Below are positions 27,001-39,100 of a DNA stretch of 64,000 nt, in pieces. The DNA is taken from positions 2,165,501 to 2,229,500 of the forward strand of contig NC_066589.1 of NCBI RefSeq assembly GCF_905475345.1, written 5' to 3'. The stretch's first letter is position 1. Every line of letters starts with the position of its first letter. Source of the DNA: Vespula vulgaris (taxonomy: Eukaryota > Arthropoda > Insecta > Hymenoptera > Vespidae). Made by a program: the position numbers and the translations under genes. Under the pieces are notes generated by a model, which was given only the letters and a program-made list of their open reading frames with translations, was not told where the DNA came from and did no database searches.

Positions 27001-30000
27001 AAACTCGATCTATAAAAATATATATTATTATTATAAAGGAATTGATTAAAGATATTAATTATGTATGAATTATTTAGAATTTACTTAGATTTCTTCTTCT
27101 TTTTCTCTCCTTCTTCTTTATGTCCATTCTCATGTCTGTTAACTGCACCAGTAGATGCATGAACAACCATAGTTCGTTCCTCGTTTCCAGCAATGTTCTC
27201 AATTTCAAATTCCTCCCATTCGACGGTACCACCTTCGGCGACCGGCTCAACGTCGTTTTGTTGAAACTCCTGATAATGCGGTGTTATTTTTCTTTGTTGC
27301 TGTTGCTGACGCATTTTGAATTCTATGAAGCTATCTTGGCTTTGATTTTCGTTTGAATCACTTGGGGGAGGCCACCTAAAAGGAAACGTAATAAATTGTT
27401 TGCAAATCAAAAATTGTACATTTTATTTTTTTTTAATTTTGGTAGTTGCGATGCGATGTCTTCTAACCTCCATTTTCCTATGCGTACAGTTTTGGCTCTT
27501 CCATAAGGATCCAAAAAAGGTCTAGATTCGGAAGGATCATGTGATTCAAGAGGCGGTGGCATAGGTGGAGGTGGTGGGACACCTTTGTTGTTACTGGAAT
27601 TCGATAAATTGCTGTCTACACTGCTTTTTCTATTTTTCAATTCGCTAAGAACATTCGTGAAATTGTTTTGTACGTTGCTCTTGTTAGAGCTCGATCTTTT
27701 GTTGACGTCGGTTGATGCTGAGGATTTTCTATCCACCGATTTCTTCTCACTACTGATCTTACGTGCTCCATATTCCATACTAATCTTTCTAGCAACCTCG
27801 GAATTTTTTCTATCTGGACTTTGAGATCTATGAATCTGAGCTTTTACCGTCATAGTTTCCTGACGTTGATTATTTTGTATTGATTGCGACGGACTTCCAC
27901 GTTTTTCCGTCGACCAAAGTTCACCATCTTCTGGCTCTCGAAAAGAAACCTGATCGAAGTAAAATTTATTTATTCTATTAGAAATTAAATAATAACGATT
28001 TATATCATGAAGAAATAAATTTGTGGTCTATAGAAAGAAACGGTAAATTACAGTTTGGATAATCGAAAGTTATATAAACGATGATGATATTACACGTTCA
28101 TTTTTTTATGTGCATAATTGTAACACCATGTACCATTGGAAGTCATGTTAAAATTTTCACTAGGAAAATCACATTTAAGTATGTAATCCTGTGCGATCGC
28201 CGGTTTAAGCATGATGCATCGCTTTGATGACACTGACCATAGAGGACGATTCTATCTGTTAGATGAAATCTGTAGATACCTTTGAATTGCGTCCTATAGA
28301 ATCATTGGGCCCCATTTGGGCACTGTTTTGGGGGGCTGGGAGGACAAGATTCATGCTGGAAGGGCCCGTAGGTAACACCATGCCCTGGAAACACACACCC
28401 ATGCCGCAAACGCGGCTAAGAAACCCAAAGGATCGACAGAAAGAGTGTCCATCCTCAAGAATTACCGCGAAAACGATTACAATTTGTTATTGGATGACAG
28501 CTGCAGTGGTCGTGTTAGTGATAGTTACATGGTGACGTGAAAACGTGTGAAATATGAGACACGTGATTTTATACTAAAATATTTGTGATAGTATATACAT
28601 GCAAGCTTCTCTTTCGAGGTTAACCGTATTATACACGTGATTGTTTTGTGCAAAAATAACGTGATATGTATATTTATACATATATATATGTATGTGTGTA
28701 TATATATATATTTACTTCTATATATGAATATATATATATAGAAGTTTTTAAACCGAAGCTGTCAAGAGTATTCATTGTCGTTCGAACAATTCGTTTCTAG
28801 ATGATTTGCGTGTAAAGAATTGCAGCAAGTGACTAGAGATTGAAAAAATAACATAATTGGAGGACACAGAAGAAATTTCGTTATTCTTTTGGTAACACTT
28901 TCTCACCGGTTGTTGCGAGGAATTCTGTGGGCTTTGGACTAGTAATTGTTGAAGCGCCTGATTTTGAGCTAAAAGTTGTTGCTGTATTTGAATATTTTGC
29001 GCCATCGCGCTCTGTAGGAAAGCTCTTTGGAGATTCTGTTGATAGGCTAACATCTCGTTGTTCTGATTTGGTGGCGAGTTCGGATATTGTGGAAGACTAA
29101 GTCCTTGCATGCTGTAGATAGGAATCGGCATAAATCCAGGATTCATGTTTAAATTTGTATTTTGAGCAGGTGGGATTTGTTGGGGTGGGCTGAACATCGG
29201 CATCATCATCGGTGGTGACATCACGCCCGGTGCTATCGGGCTGAAGTTGAAGGCCGCATTTTGATTAGGTATATCCATATTACCACCACCACCTTTTATC
29301 TTTTTGCTCAAAATATTAGCCGTGAGATTCTTCTCTCCAAGATTTCCAGTCATATTACCAATAAAATCTTGGACACTCTTCGCAATTTTCTTTTCCTTTG
29401 TACTTTCTTCTAACATCAATCCATCAAACGAGTTTTCATTGCTCGTACCCTTGATGCTTGCTGCGAGACTTCTAGCATCAGAAAGCTCGTCAAGATTTCC
29501 ATCCAAAACTGGCATAAATAATTCATCGAGAAATTGATCCACGTCCGACGCTTGGCTAGGTACTCTAACTCGTCTTACGTGCGATGCCAATGAAGGTGCT
29601 TCGCTAGTATCGGACATTGCTGACGATTTCACACCATATTCGCTTTTCTCGATGTAAGCACGACTCGATTGGCTACCTGGCAAAGCACGCTTGCCTGAAA
29701 GTCAATAGTACAGTTAATTGTACGTGATCTAATTTAATATGTCGTTAACTTAATCAAAGATTTACCTGGATATTGAGATTTAATAAATCTAGTTTGCGAT
29801 CGAATGTAACTACTTTTATCGTCTTCGGAACGGCCAGTTTGACTGACCGATTGTATATCAGGGTACTCAAAATCGATCGTAAGATCTTCTTCCTCAACGA
29901 TATTTGGTTCTGTTATCCTTGTTACTCTACTGTATTTTCTTTCCTGTGCAACTTCGTTTCTCGTCATGTATTCAGCATTGGTGACCGTCGAAGTTTCGCC

Positions 30001-33000
30001 TATTCTTTCGAGACTGTGATAACGCTCATTTAATTTCGAAGAAGAAAGACCAAGGTCAGCGAGTTTGTTAGGTGGTATCACCACTTCGGGCTGAAGCAAG
30101 TTGTCCAAGCTTCGACTTCGTTGCTTTTCTTTCTCGAAGTAACGATCGTTTAGGGCAGACTTTCTCGATAATCCGGTCTCCGTCGTTGTTTCCAAGATTG
30201 CTTCGTGAGATTGCTTCCTTGCCTTTAGAGGGACAAATTATTCCATTTAATTTGTTAACGCGATTAGATTTCTAACATTTTAATTGACCAAGGAGACAAA
30301 TTTATTGAATCTTTACGATCATTAATTTTTTCCTCAGCGATACTTATTCTCGTTTTATTATATAATACTTACTGGGGGTTTTGAAACTGGTGGTTGTGGT
30401 GGTGGTACCGCCGGACGTCTGGGTGACTGAATTTCCGGTTCAACCGGCTTGTCCACAACTTTCGGTACGGATTTCCTTTCAAGAGGTTGGAAGGTTTTCA
30501 AAACTGGTGTCTCTATTTCTTGCTCCAACTCTCTAATTACTTGTGCATGCTGAAACGAGATTTATTAACACGTTTAATGTTATTTGAATGATCAATTAGT
30601 AACTTTCACGGATTTTGAGGTGTAAGACTTACGTCTCTCTTTTTAATGGGAGGATAACTGTTCTTTCGTTGTTCAAGGAACATATGTTTAGCTGCTGGGA
30701 ATGCTGGTGCCAATTCCATTTCTGAAATTAAGTCAAGAACGTAATCGCAACCGTTAGTTTCGGTTACGATAGCATCCGGACCGTCTAATTGGTTCCAGAG
30801 CGTTATGGTCCAACCAGTATTGTCAACCCCATGATTTTGTACTGCGAGATTAGCTAATTCCTCGCACGTTGTCCAGGAATCCACGGCGCACGTTGTCGTT
30901 TCACCTATTATCAAATTTGTACAACACTTCCTAATTCAGTAAACTTAAAAAATACATTTAAGCGTATCAACTTGTTTTATATTTCACCATCATAGAATCC
31001 AACGTTGAGAGCCATGTTTACTCGATTTCTGTTAGCTCGCCATTCTAACACACATGGCGGATAATTTCTTGGGACATGTTGAACGATTTGTTGATTGTTA
31101 CTCATTATTCGAAATACAGTTCTTTCTCCTTGAAGAAGCTTACGTTGACAATAAGCTTTATAACCGTCGTAAGCATGATCGGACACGTACCTGAAGTTAA
31201 AAAATATTGATTGCGAGATAGATCAAGAAATTAATAAATGAAAAAAGAAAAAAAAGTAGTAGAGAGGACTTACTTGAGTAAATATTTGAAAAGAGTAATG
31301 CTGGGTTGAAATGCTGACAAACAATTGGATAACAGAAGCCACCCTCTTTCTTTATTAGCATCGTTTTCGTTCTTCCAAGTTTGATTGGCTAATTGACAAA
31401 GTATTTCATCTCTTAACTTTTCATTAACGATTCCCTTATTGACGATATAATCGCCTAAAGCCTGTTCCCTTTTTCCACTCAAATTGTTCTCATTCATGAA
31501 ACGAAGTATCATTTTGAAGATCATCAATGAGTCCGTATAATCTTGATCTCTAGCCTTCGTAAGAAACGGTGTCTTTATAGGTTCTCTTTTCATACCAAAA
31601 ATATGACTCTTGAAGTAAATGTTAGTGTACTTTGAAAATTGATGTTGATCGATATCAGATGGCAAGGAATACGTGTGCGGCATAGAGATCACTTGACCCA
31701 CCACTTTCAAAAGATTTCTTTCCGTATGAGTCGGTTGCCAATCTGCGAAAAGATAATTATTGTAATTAATAAACAGATTATGCGAACGTAAATAGTTAAT
31801 TGAAAGCAATGAAAATTAATTGATAGAGTTTTAAAAGAATAGTAATAGTAATAATAATGTTAGAAGCGATAGTGGAAGAAGCTGAAACCAAAGATGATCG
31901 TTCATATTAGAGTCGAAAGTAAAAGAAAAAGAAATTATTGTAAATAATTGGTCAATTAATTCTCTTCGATGCGTACCATCGAGCTTACTGTAAATGAACG
32001 CAAGTTCGGCAGGAATTTCGAGATGATTAACACCGGCTACTGCTCTCGATGCTCTCTCTTGTTCCTCTCTTTGCTGTTTAGCCTTAGCACGTTCCTTGCT
32101 TGCTCTCTCGATTTCAGCTCTCTTAGCCATTTCTTCCTTCAGGACCTTGAACTTTTCGCGTTGCTTCTTACCTCTGTAGAGTTTCTGCGCCATTAAAACG
32201 CCCTTTTTAAGAGCGCGGAACATTTTTCTCTCACGATATCCACGATAAGCAGCTTGGATTATTACTGTGCTCCTAGAAACGTTCAGAAATCTTCTCCTAG
32301 CTAAGAAACCACGCGTGTATCTATAAAACAAAACGTTTCCAATGAAGGATCATCGTTCGCTTGAAAGTCAAATTAACTTGCAGTCATGGTATTTTTCTTC
32401 TTCCCCCCTTGCTTACCTTTGAACGGTAATAGCTGCTCTTTCCAAGATCAAAGCCCTGTTATATTCCAAAGTTCTTTCCAAGGATTCTCGTAGAAAAACA
32501 CGAGTCAAACCAAGCTGATATTGAGACTGGGCTTCTTTTGGCGCAGCTTTGTCCAATATTATCCTACATAGTTCCTTGTTTGGTGCACCTCTAGGTAAAT
32601 GCGTGGTTACCAAATATCTGTATCTATCAACGAAATGACCGAACAACAGACGAACTGGATAACCTGTCTTTCTGATTCGAATTGTCTCTAACATGCCGGT
32701 GTAACGTAATTGTTCAAGAACGCAAGGCATGTCGAATTTCATTGGTGCCTTTTCTGTATTTGGTTTAATACATCTGACGAACCATGGGTTGCATCTGTTA
32801 ATCGATATAAAGAGAGATATTTTAGACGAACAAACGAAACACAAAGGAAAACGTCATCTTTCAAAAGAAGTATTATCTTACTGTGACATGGAATCCAGAA
32901 GTTGTTGAAGACTGTCATGAAATCTAGCTGATACGGTAGGTGTCCTTGGTTTCATTGTGACGAATCGACCATTGGGTTTGTTCACAGTCTTGTTAGCTTC

Positions 33001-36000
33001 GTGCGTAGTCCTCACATGTTGAAACATTTTGCTGACCATCTAATAGGGACAATCGATTATTGATGTATTAAAAGATCTAGAAAATTTAATATTTCATACA
33101 ATACGCTTACCGATATTTTACTACTAATCAATAATTCTACGACGTCTGCTCTGAGAGTATCTCTGTTTTTATCTAAAAATCCTTCGACGTTATACCAAAC
33201 TTGACCAGCATAATGTTTAATCGCGTATTCCGCGGAATTCATTCTTGGTCTTGAATATAATTCGCTCAAAGCATGATTGTAGTGACACTTTTCCAAGAAG
33301 GAAAGATCCGTCGCTTTGGGAAAATTACTTTCGTCGTCTAATAAATGGAGAATGCCGACTGGTTTCTTAGCGATAAGATGTATCACTGGCAGATTATCCT
33401 GTTATCATATATATCTTGATTATCGTCTTTGGAAGACGATTTAATTATTTCTTATAAAAAATAAGAAATGTCTTATGCTTACGGTATACGTAATAGTTGT
33501 CCAGTCGATCTTTTCCTTGGCATATTCTTGCTGTTCCAACTTGAAAATGTGTTTGTTGAAGTAAAATTGAAGATTCTCGTTCGCGTAATTGATACATAAT
33601 TGCTCGAAACTATTTTCCGCAAAATTTTCGAAACCGAATATATCAAGAATGGAAATGGCAGCTGTTTGTTTCGTTCCTTTATAAACTATGTGATTAACGC
33701 GTGCTACGAGCCATGAGAAAAGTGAACTGTACAAAGCTTTTGCAAAAGCGTCTCTCGCGTCAAGAGCTTGGTCGATGTTCAAAGCGGTGAAAACCTTCTC
33801 GTTTCTTGCCTCCTAAACTTGCAAAGGAATCTTTTTTATCCGTAGAATTAATTTTATTTTAATTAAAAATTTAGACAAAACTCACGGTAGTTTTTGTGGT
33901 GAGTGCTCTAATGATTCCATCGGAACTGATTTGAAGAAGATGAGCAGCCCAACGTATTTCGGCATCCGAGCCAACTTCGACACCTTCTTGACCGTGTCTC
34001 ATTTGTTTACGATGGAAATAAACATTGCCAAGATGTAATACACTAGCCAGGATCTTAAAAATCGTGTCCTGTTCCTCAGACGTGAAACCTAAGACTTGCA
34101 TCGCCGAGAGAAGAGCTTTGAAATCTTGAGTATCGCTCTTGCCATCGATCTCACAGTTCCCACCCTTTTGAGATTTAAGAATAAGATGAATAATATCTTC
34201 AATAAATTCGTGAAACATTATGAATTTATAATGATTTAAATAGAATTAACCTGATCCATATCAAACCTGATTCAAATAAAAATATTTATCCGGTGTTAAT
34301 AGTCCATACTTGTCCCTGAGTTGTTGATCGAGCCCTGCTAAAAGCTCATAGAAAACGTGATAATTTCTTTCCTCCGAGGCTTGTGTGACTATTCTACTTT
34401 TCTCTAAGAGATATTGGGTTATCCTGCCGCCTACTATGACACCGCTAAAAGTATAATCGAACGAACGATATAAAGTTGATTCGATCAAAAAATTTGACAA
34501 GACATAGATATATCAACAGCGTAAAGTACTAACTCTCTAAAATGAACCTCCAAATATTTTCCAAATCTACTGCTGTTGTCGTTTCTCGGTGTTTTCGCAT
34601 TCCCAAAGCTTTCCAGTAACGGCGTCGCCTCGAGAATTTGTTCCGTGACCAGATTGTTAGGTGCACGGTTCACGGCCGCTAAATACTGCATCACCAGTTT
34701 CGTCGATTCCGTTTTTCCTGAACCGGATTCCCCGGAAATGACGACGACTTGATTGGCACTAGCGTTGTTGGCTGCAGTTACCTGACTATAAGCCGAAGAT
34801 CCTACGGCAAAGAGATGCCTACGAAAGAAATAATAAAATGGTGAACGAATTAGATTAATAGATGTATAAGTCATCTATCATTTTACTTCTCTCGTTTTAT
34901 TTATTGGCTCATTTAACCGGCAAATAGTATTATCGTGAAATTATTGATAGAGTCTTCTTCTATTCTATTACTCGTATCGAGGAATTCGATTAAGACGATC
35001 GATCGATCGATACTTACGGTGGCAACGTGCCAAGAATCCGGCCTTCGTAAAGTTTCACCTGGTCCAGACCGTAAATGTCGAACATTTTGTAAGGGTTCAC
35101 AGCGACCAAAATGCTGCCCGTGTATGTCTGTGGTTATTACAAATAAATGTTAATAAACCGAAAAAATAACATATACGTTCGACATACGCAAAACGATTTT
35201 TTTTAAAGATTTAAAACTTACATAAATTAGTTCTTTATCATAACGGATCTTCAGATTCCATAGTAACGACGCCTCGTTAAGATCGCTGGAATTTTAATTT
35301 CGTGTAAGTAGAGAGAAGTCGATCGATTATTACGACGTATATAAGTATATAGGTATGTAAGTATGTATATACAAAATAGTAAATGGTCATAAAAACTTAC
35401 GACAACTGTATCATGTCTTCGACGCCATTTTGTCCGAGATCTTGCCTCGGTCTCACTCCGCTTAGATTCGTCAGGGTGAATACCTGCGGCTACAATCAAT
35501 ACGTGTTTCGTTAATTGATCATCCTTGATCGTCGTTCGAACGTTTCAATTTTGGCGATGCTAGCCGCATCGCGATAACATCAAAATTCATTGTGTCGTGT
35601 TACTCCTACGCAATACTACGGTGAACCGAGTGTCAGTGATTTCTCCCTAACCTTGACTTTGGTTTCGTTAATTCCGAACGAAATTCTTTCCACCTTTTTT
35701 TCTATTCTGAATAATCCCTATATTTTTGAGGATTTTTTAAATCTTTTCAAGCAAATTGTTTAATTAATCTTATTAATTTAACATCGTTCTTTCTTTGTTT
35801 CAACTAACTTTTTATTTACAATATATTTGTACAGAGAAGAGAGAGAGAGAGAGAAGGACGATTATCGAATTAGATCAATACAAGTTACTCCAATCTTCTC
35901 TCATTCTATTTCTCGATTCATTTAGTCGACAAATAGTTTTATCCAGGTATTTTATATGAACATGTTCTTTTCATTATTCCATTTGATTTTTTCATTAAAT

Positions 36001-36136
36001 CTATAAATCAAATTTCCCTAAGTTGCACTGCCTTACTTCGTACACCTTCGTAGAACTTTCATGACAGTGTCTTTCTTCACGGCACTTTTTACCACGTTTT
36101 CTCGATAACTACAACCCGGCCTCTCCCTCAAGAGAA

Positions 36137-36177
<41 letters not shown>

Positions 36178-39100
36178 AGAATGTCAGGCAAAAAAAGGAA
36201 GATTTGTGCGAATTCACATAAGACGCGAGAGCCACTCACGTGAGACCTAACCGGATACCGGCCTGCTTGAGTTTGTAGTTGCAATTCCATTGGCGTCGAG
36301 CCCATTCCAGTGCACGTTTGTAACATAATGTATGTAGGATTCAACCGCGAAAAATTATTAGTCTCTCATTTTCTCGGCCGACAAGCTACACCAAAACGGA
36401 GTACAGGTGAAATAAGTTTTCTTTTCCTCGAAAACCGGTCTCTTTCACGAAGGAAGGTATAAAGAATGTTATATCGGCAACTCATTCGTAAATGAACCCT
36501 ATTTCCTGTGATCCTGATTATCTAGCACGGTTAATAACTTGTACCATTTTGCTTTTTTTACAAATCATTAATCATACTTTATTAATCATATTATTTTTAC
36601 AACAATTTTTCTATCAACTTTTATTTATAACTCGTTCAAATTTAACGTGGATCTTATTCGAATTTAGATTTATCATTCATTACGCTCATGAGAAACGTCA
36701 TTTATAATGCGACACCGTTGAACAATACTTTTAACATCGACGAGTCTACGGACTCGAAACAAAGCACGGACAGGAAGATAAATATGTTCATTGTTAAATC
36801 AAAGCACGTGAAGACGATTTGTATCGATCATGTAATTAAATAACGAGCGGAATCGAATATGATTCGTTTTTATCATGGAATATTCATTTTTTCAATTGTG
36901 ACTTGAATTATATTACATAAAAAGAAGAAATTCATCGCGGCTCCCAACTAATGGTTATGCTTTAGTTTTTTAATTAATGTTAATTGGAACGCGAGTTTAT
37001 ATAAATTTTATATTAATTTCAAATTAATCCGATTGAATTTTTCATTTAATTTTTTATTTAACTTCACATTATATCGTCGGAAGCAGGAAGGATCGATCGA
37101 TGAAAGAAGAACGTCGAACGTTCGCGTTCCTCTTGCGATGTCCTTGGAACCTGAAAGTCTACGGAGAAGTGTTGCAAGTGCCGAGGCAACACGTTACTTC
37201 TTATTTTTTTTTCCTTCCGATATGCACTTTCACGCCACGATCGGACGTCGGTATCGGTCTATCGGCTCACCACACGTAATTTTGTTATACAGGCTACTTT
37301 CGCGGAAATATTTCGAGCTATCCGCCATAGTATGCACGGTATCCGAATAATCCACACCGTTCGATTCGACTTTCTAGCCGTTCTACCATACACGTACATC
37401 CCTTATTCATTTGATACTCCGTTAGAGACAAGACGAGAGCTCGAACTCTCACGTCATTCATGCTCTTTCTCTCTCTTTCTCCTCTTCCTCTCTGCTTATT
37501 CCTCCTTCTTATTCTTCTTCTTTCCGGCGTTACGTCGTCTATTTGTCGGTGTAACTTGATTCTCACAAAGTCCATGGAAAGCTAAAACCTTGATAAAAGA
37601 ACGCCGAAAGAAAACCTGTTCGAACGATCTTTGATAGCTGATTGAATTTAACAGAATAAAGAACGAAGAAATTCCGTGGGATCAATTACAAATCGATAAA
37701 GTAATGAGATTGATTTAACTATTGATCAAAAACAATCAGCTGACTCATCGTTTCGTGATAATTCATTGAAGGAATCGTGTTTTCTGTGCTATTCCAATGA
37801 GACTACGATTGTGGGTCAGTACGCGATGTATGCATGTACATATGTGTTTGTGTATGTACATACATATGTACGATGTCGATGAAGAAGCGCGAGAGAGCAA
37901 CGACCTCTTTTCGTTCAAGAAAGTGAAGCTTCAGACCGCAACATGTTCACCGCTTACTATTCAGTTACAAGCGGTCTGCCTTTTAATCATTTTCATTTTT
38001 TTCCTCTCCTTCATACGTGCGATGATCAAACTTCCCTAGTAAAAGTTGCGTTTATCGTGTCGTAACGAAATTTATTTGTTGATTCTTACCTTGCCAGCAA
38101 TTACGGCTTGAACCGATAGAACATTGGCGGCTCTATGATACTCCAAAACTTCACCTGGTAAAACATGGCCGACACCGGGGTCGAACCACACCAATTCACC
38201 CTACGAAAAGAAAAAAAAAACGAGTTTTATAACAGAAACGTTTGGTGTCAATGACGAAATTTCAATTATCTTACTGAGAAAATGTTTCTTGGATTCTTTG
38301 ACAAAGAGGCAATTTTAAGAAAATTATTGTCAAAGTAAAACCTCGTGAAAATCAATTAATTTTCTTAAAATTGATTTCTTTTTTCTTTAAAAGTTAACGT
38401 TTCGCTTGTTGTAGAGAACATTTTACGAAACAACGTTTAAAAAATTTTAACAGAGTACATAATAATCGCGAAAAACTCCAAAAAACAATACATTTGTATT
38501 TCTTTTGATAAATATGAAGCACCGTTTTTAAGTGCCACCGCGGATAGGAAAATTCAACGTTCACAGTTTTCTCTTTATTCGTCTCGCTTGCGTGAACTCT
38601 TCTCTTTCCTGTACAGAATCCAAAAATCGAGGAACTCGTCGTGACAGGAGACGACTTAGAACGGGCTATGGTATCGGTTTCGCTACGATTCCTCGCGTGA
38701 GTAGCAGCAACAGCAACAGCAGCAGCAGCAGCAACCATGCCGGCTGATTTCTTCAGGCAATTCGATCTCTCCTTCGTTAACTTCGACAACGTTCCAGTTT
38801 CTCTCGATAATCGTTTCCGATCGTCGAAATTTTGCGGCTCGGTACGAGCCGCGCGAACGGACACGCTGGAAGTGGAAAACTTTCTCGATGTTTTCGCGTA
38901 ACTGGGAAGTGTACTCGACAATCTGTTGATCGTCGTTGATGCGACCGAAGGAAGATTTTCACGATTGGAGTTACGAATTTCTATCAACCTGGTCTGAGAC
39001 TTCGATCTGTATCTACCATCGTGCGTTTTATGCCAAAAGGAATTGTCCGATTGATGATAATCGTTTATAGAATCGATTCTCGATGTTCTACAAATATCCT

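Larger units (their letters stand above)
35484..38089 (-). other. intron 2 of myosin XV
   Basis: 2.6 kb containing a GA-rich microsatellite (36131-36180) and the candidate alternative first exon at 36240-36344. The rest shows nothing convincing. Confidence 0.55.

Noticed and set aside
28263..28535. 90-codon plus-strand frame
   Set aside because: Antisense shadow of myosin XV exon 20, whose minus-strand reading has proper splice sites and phase.
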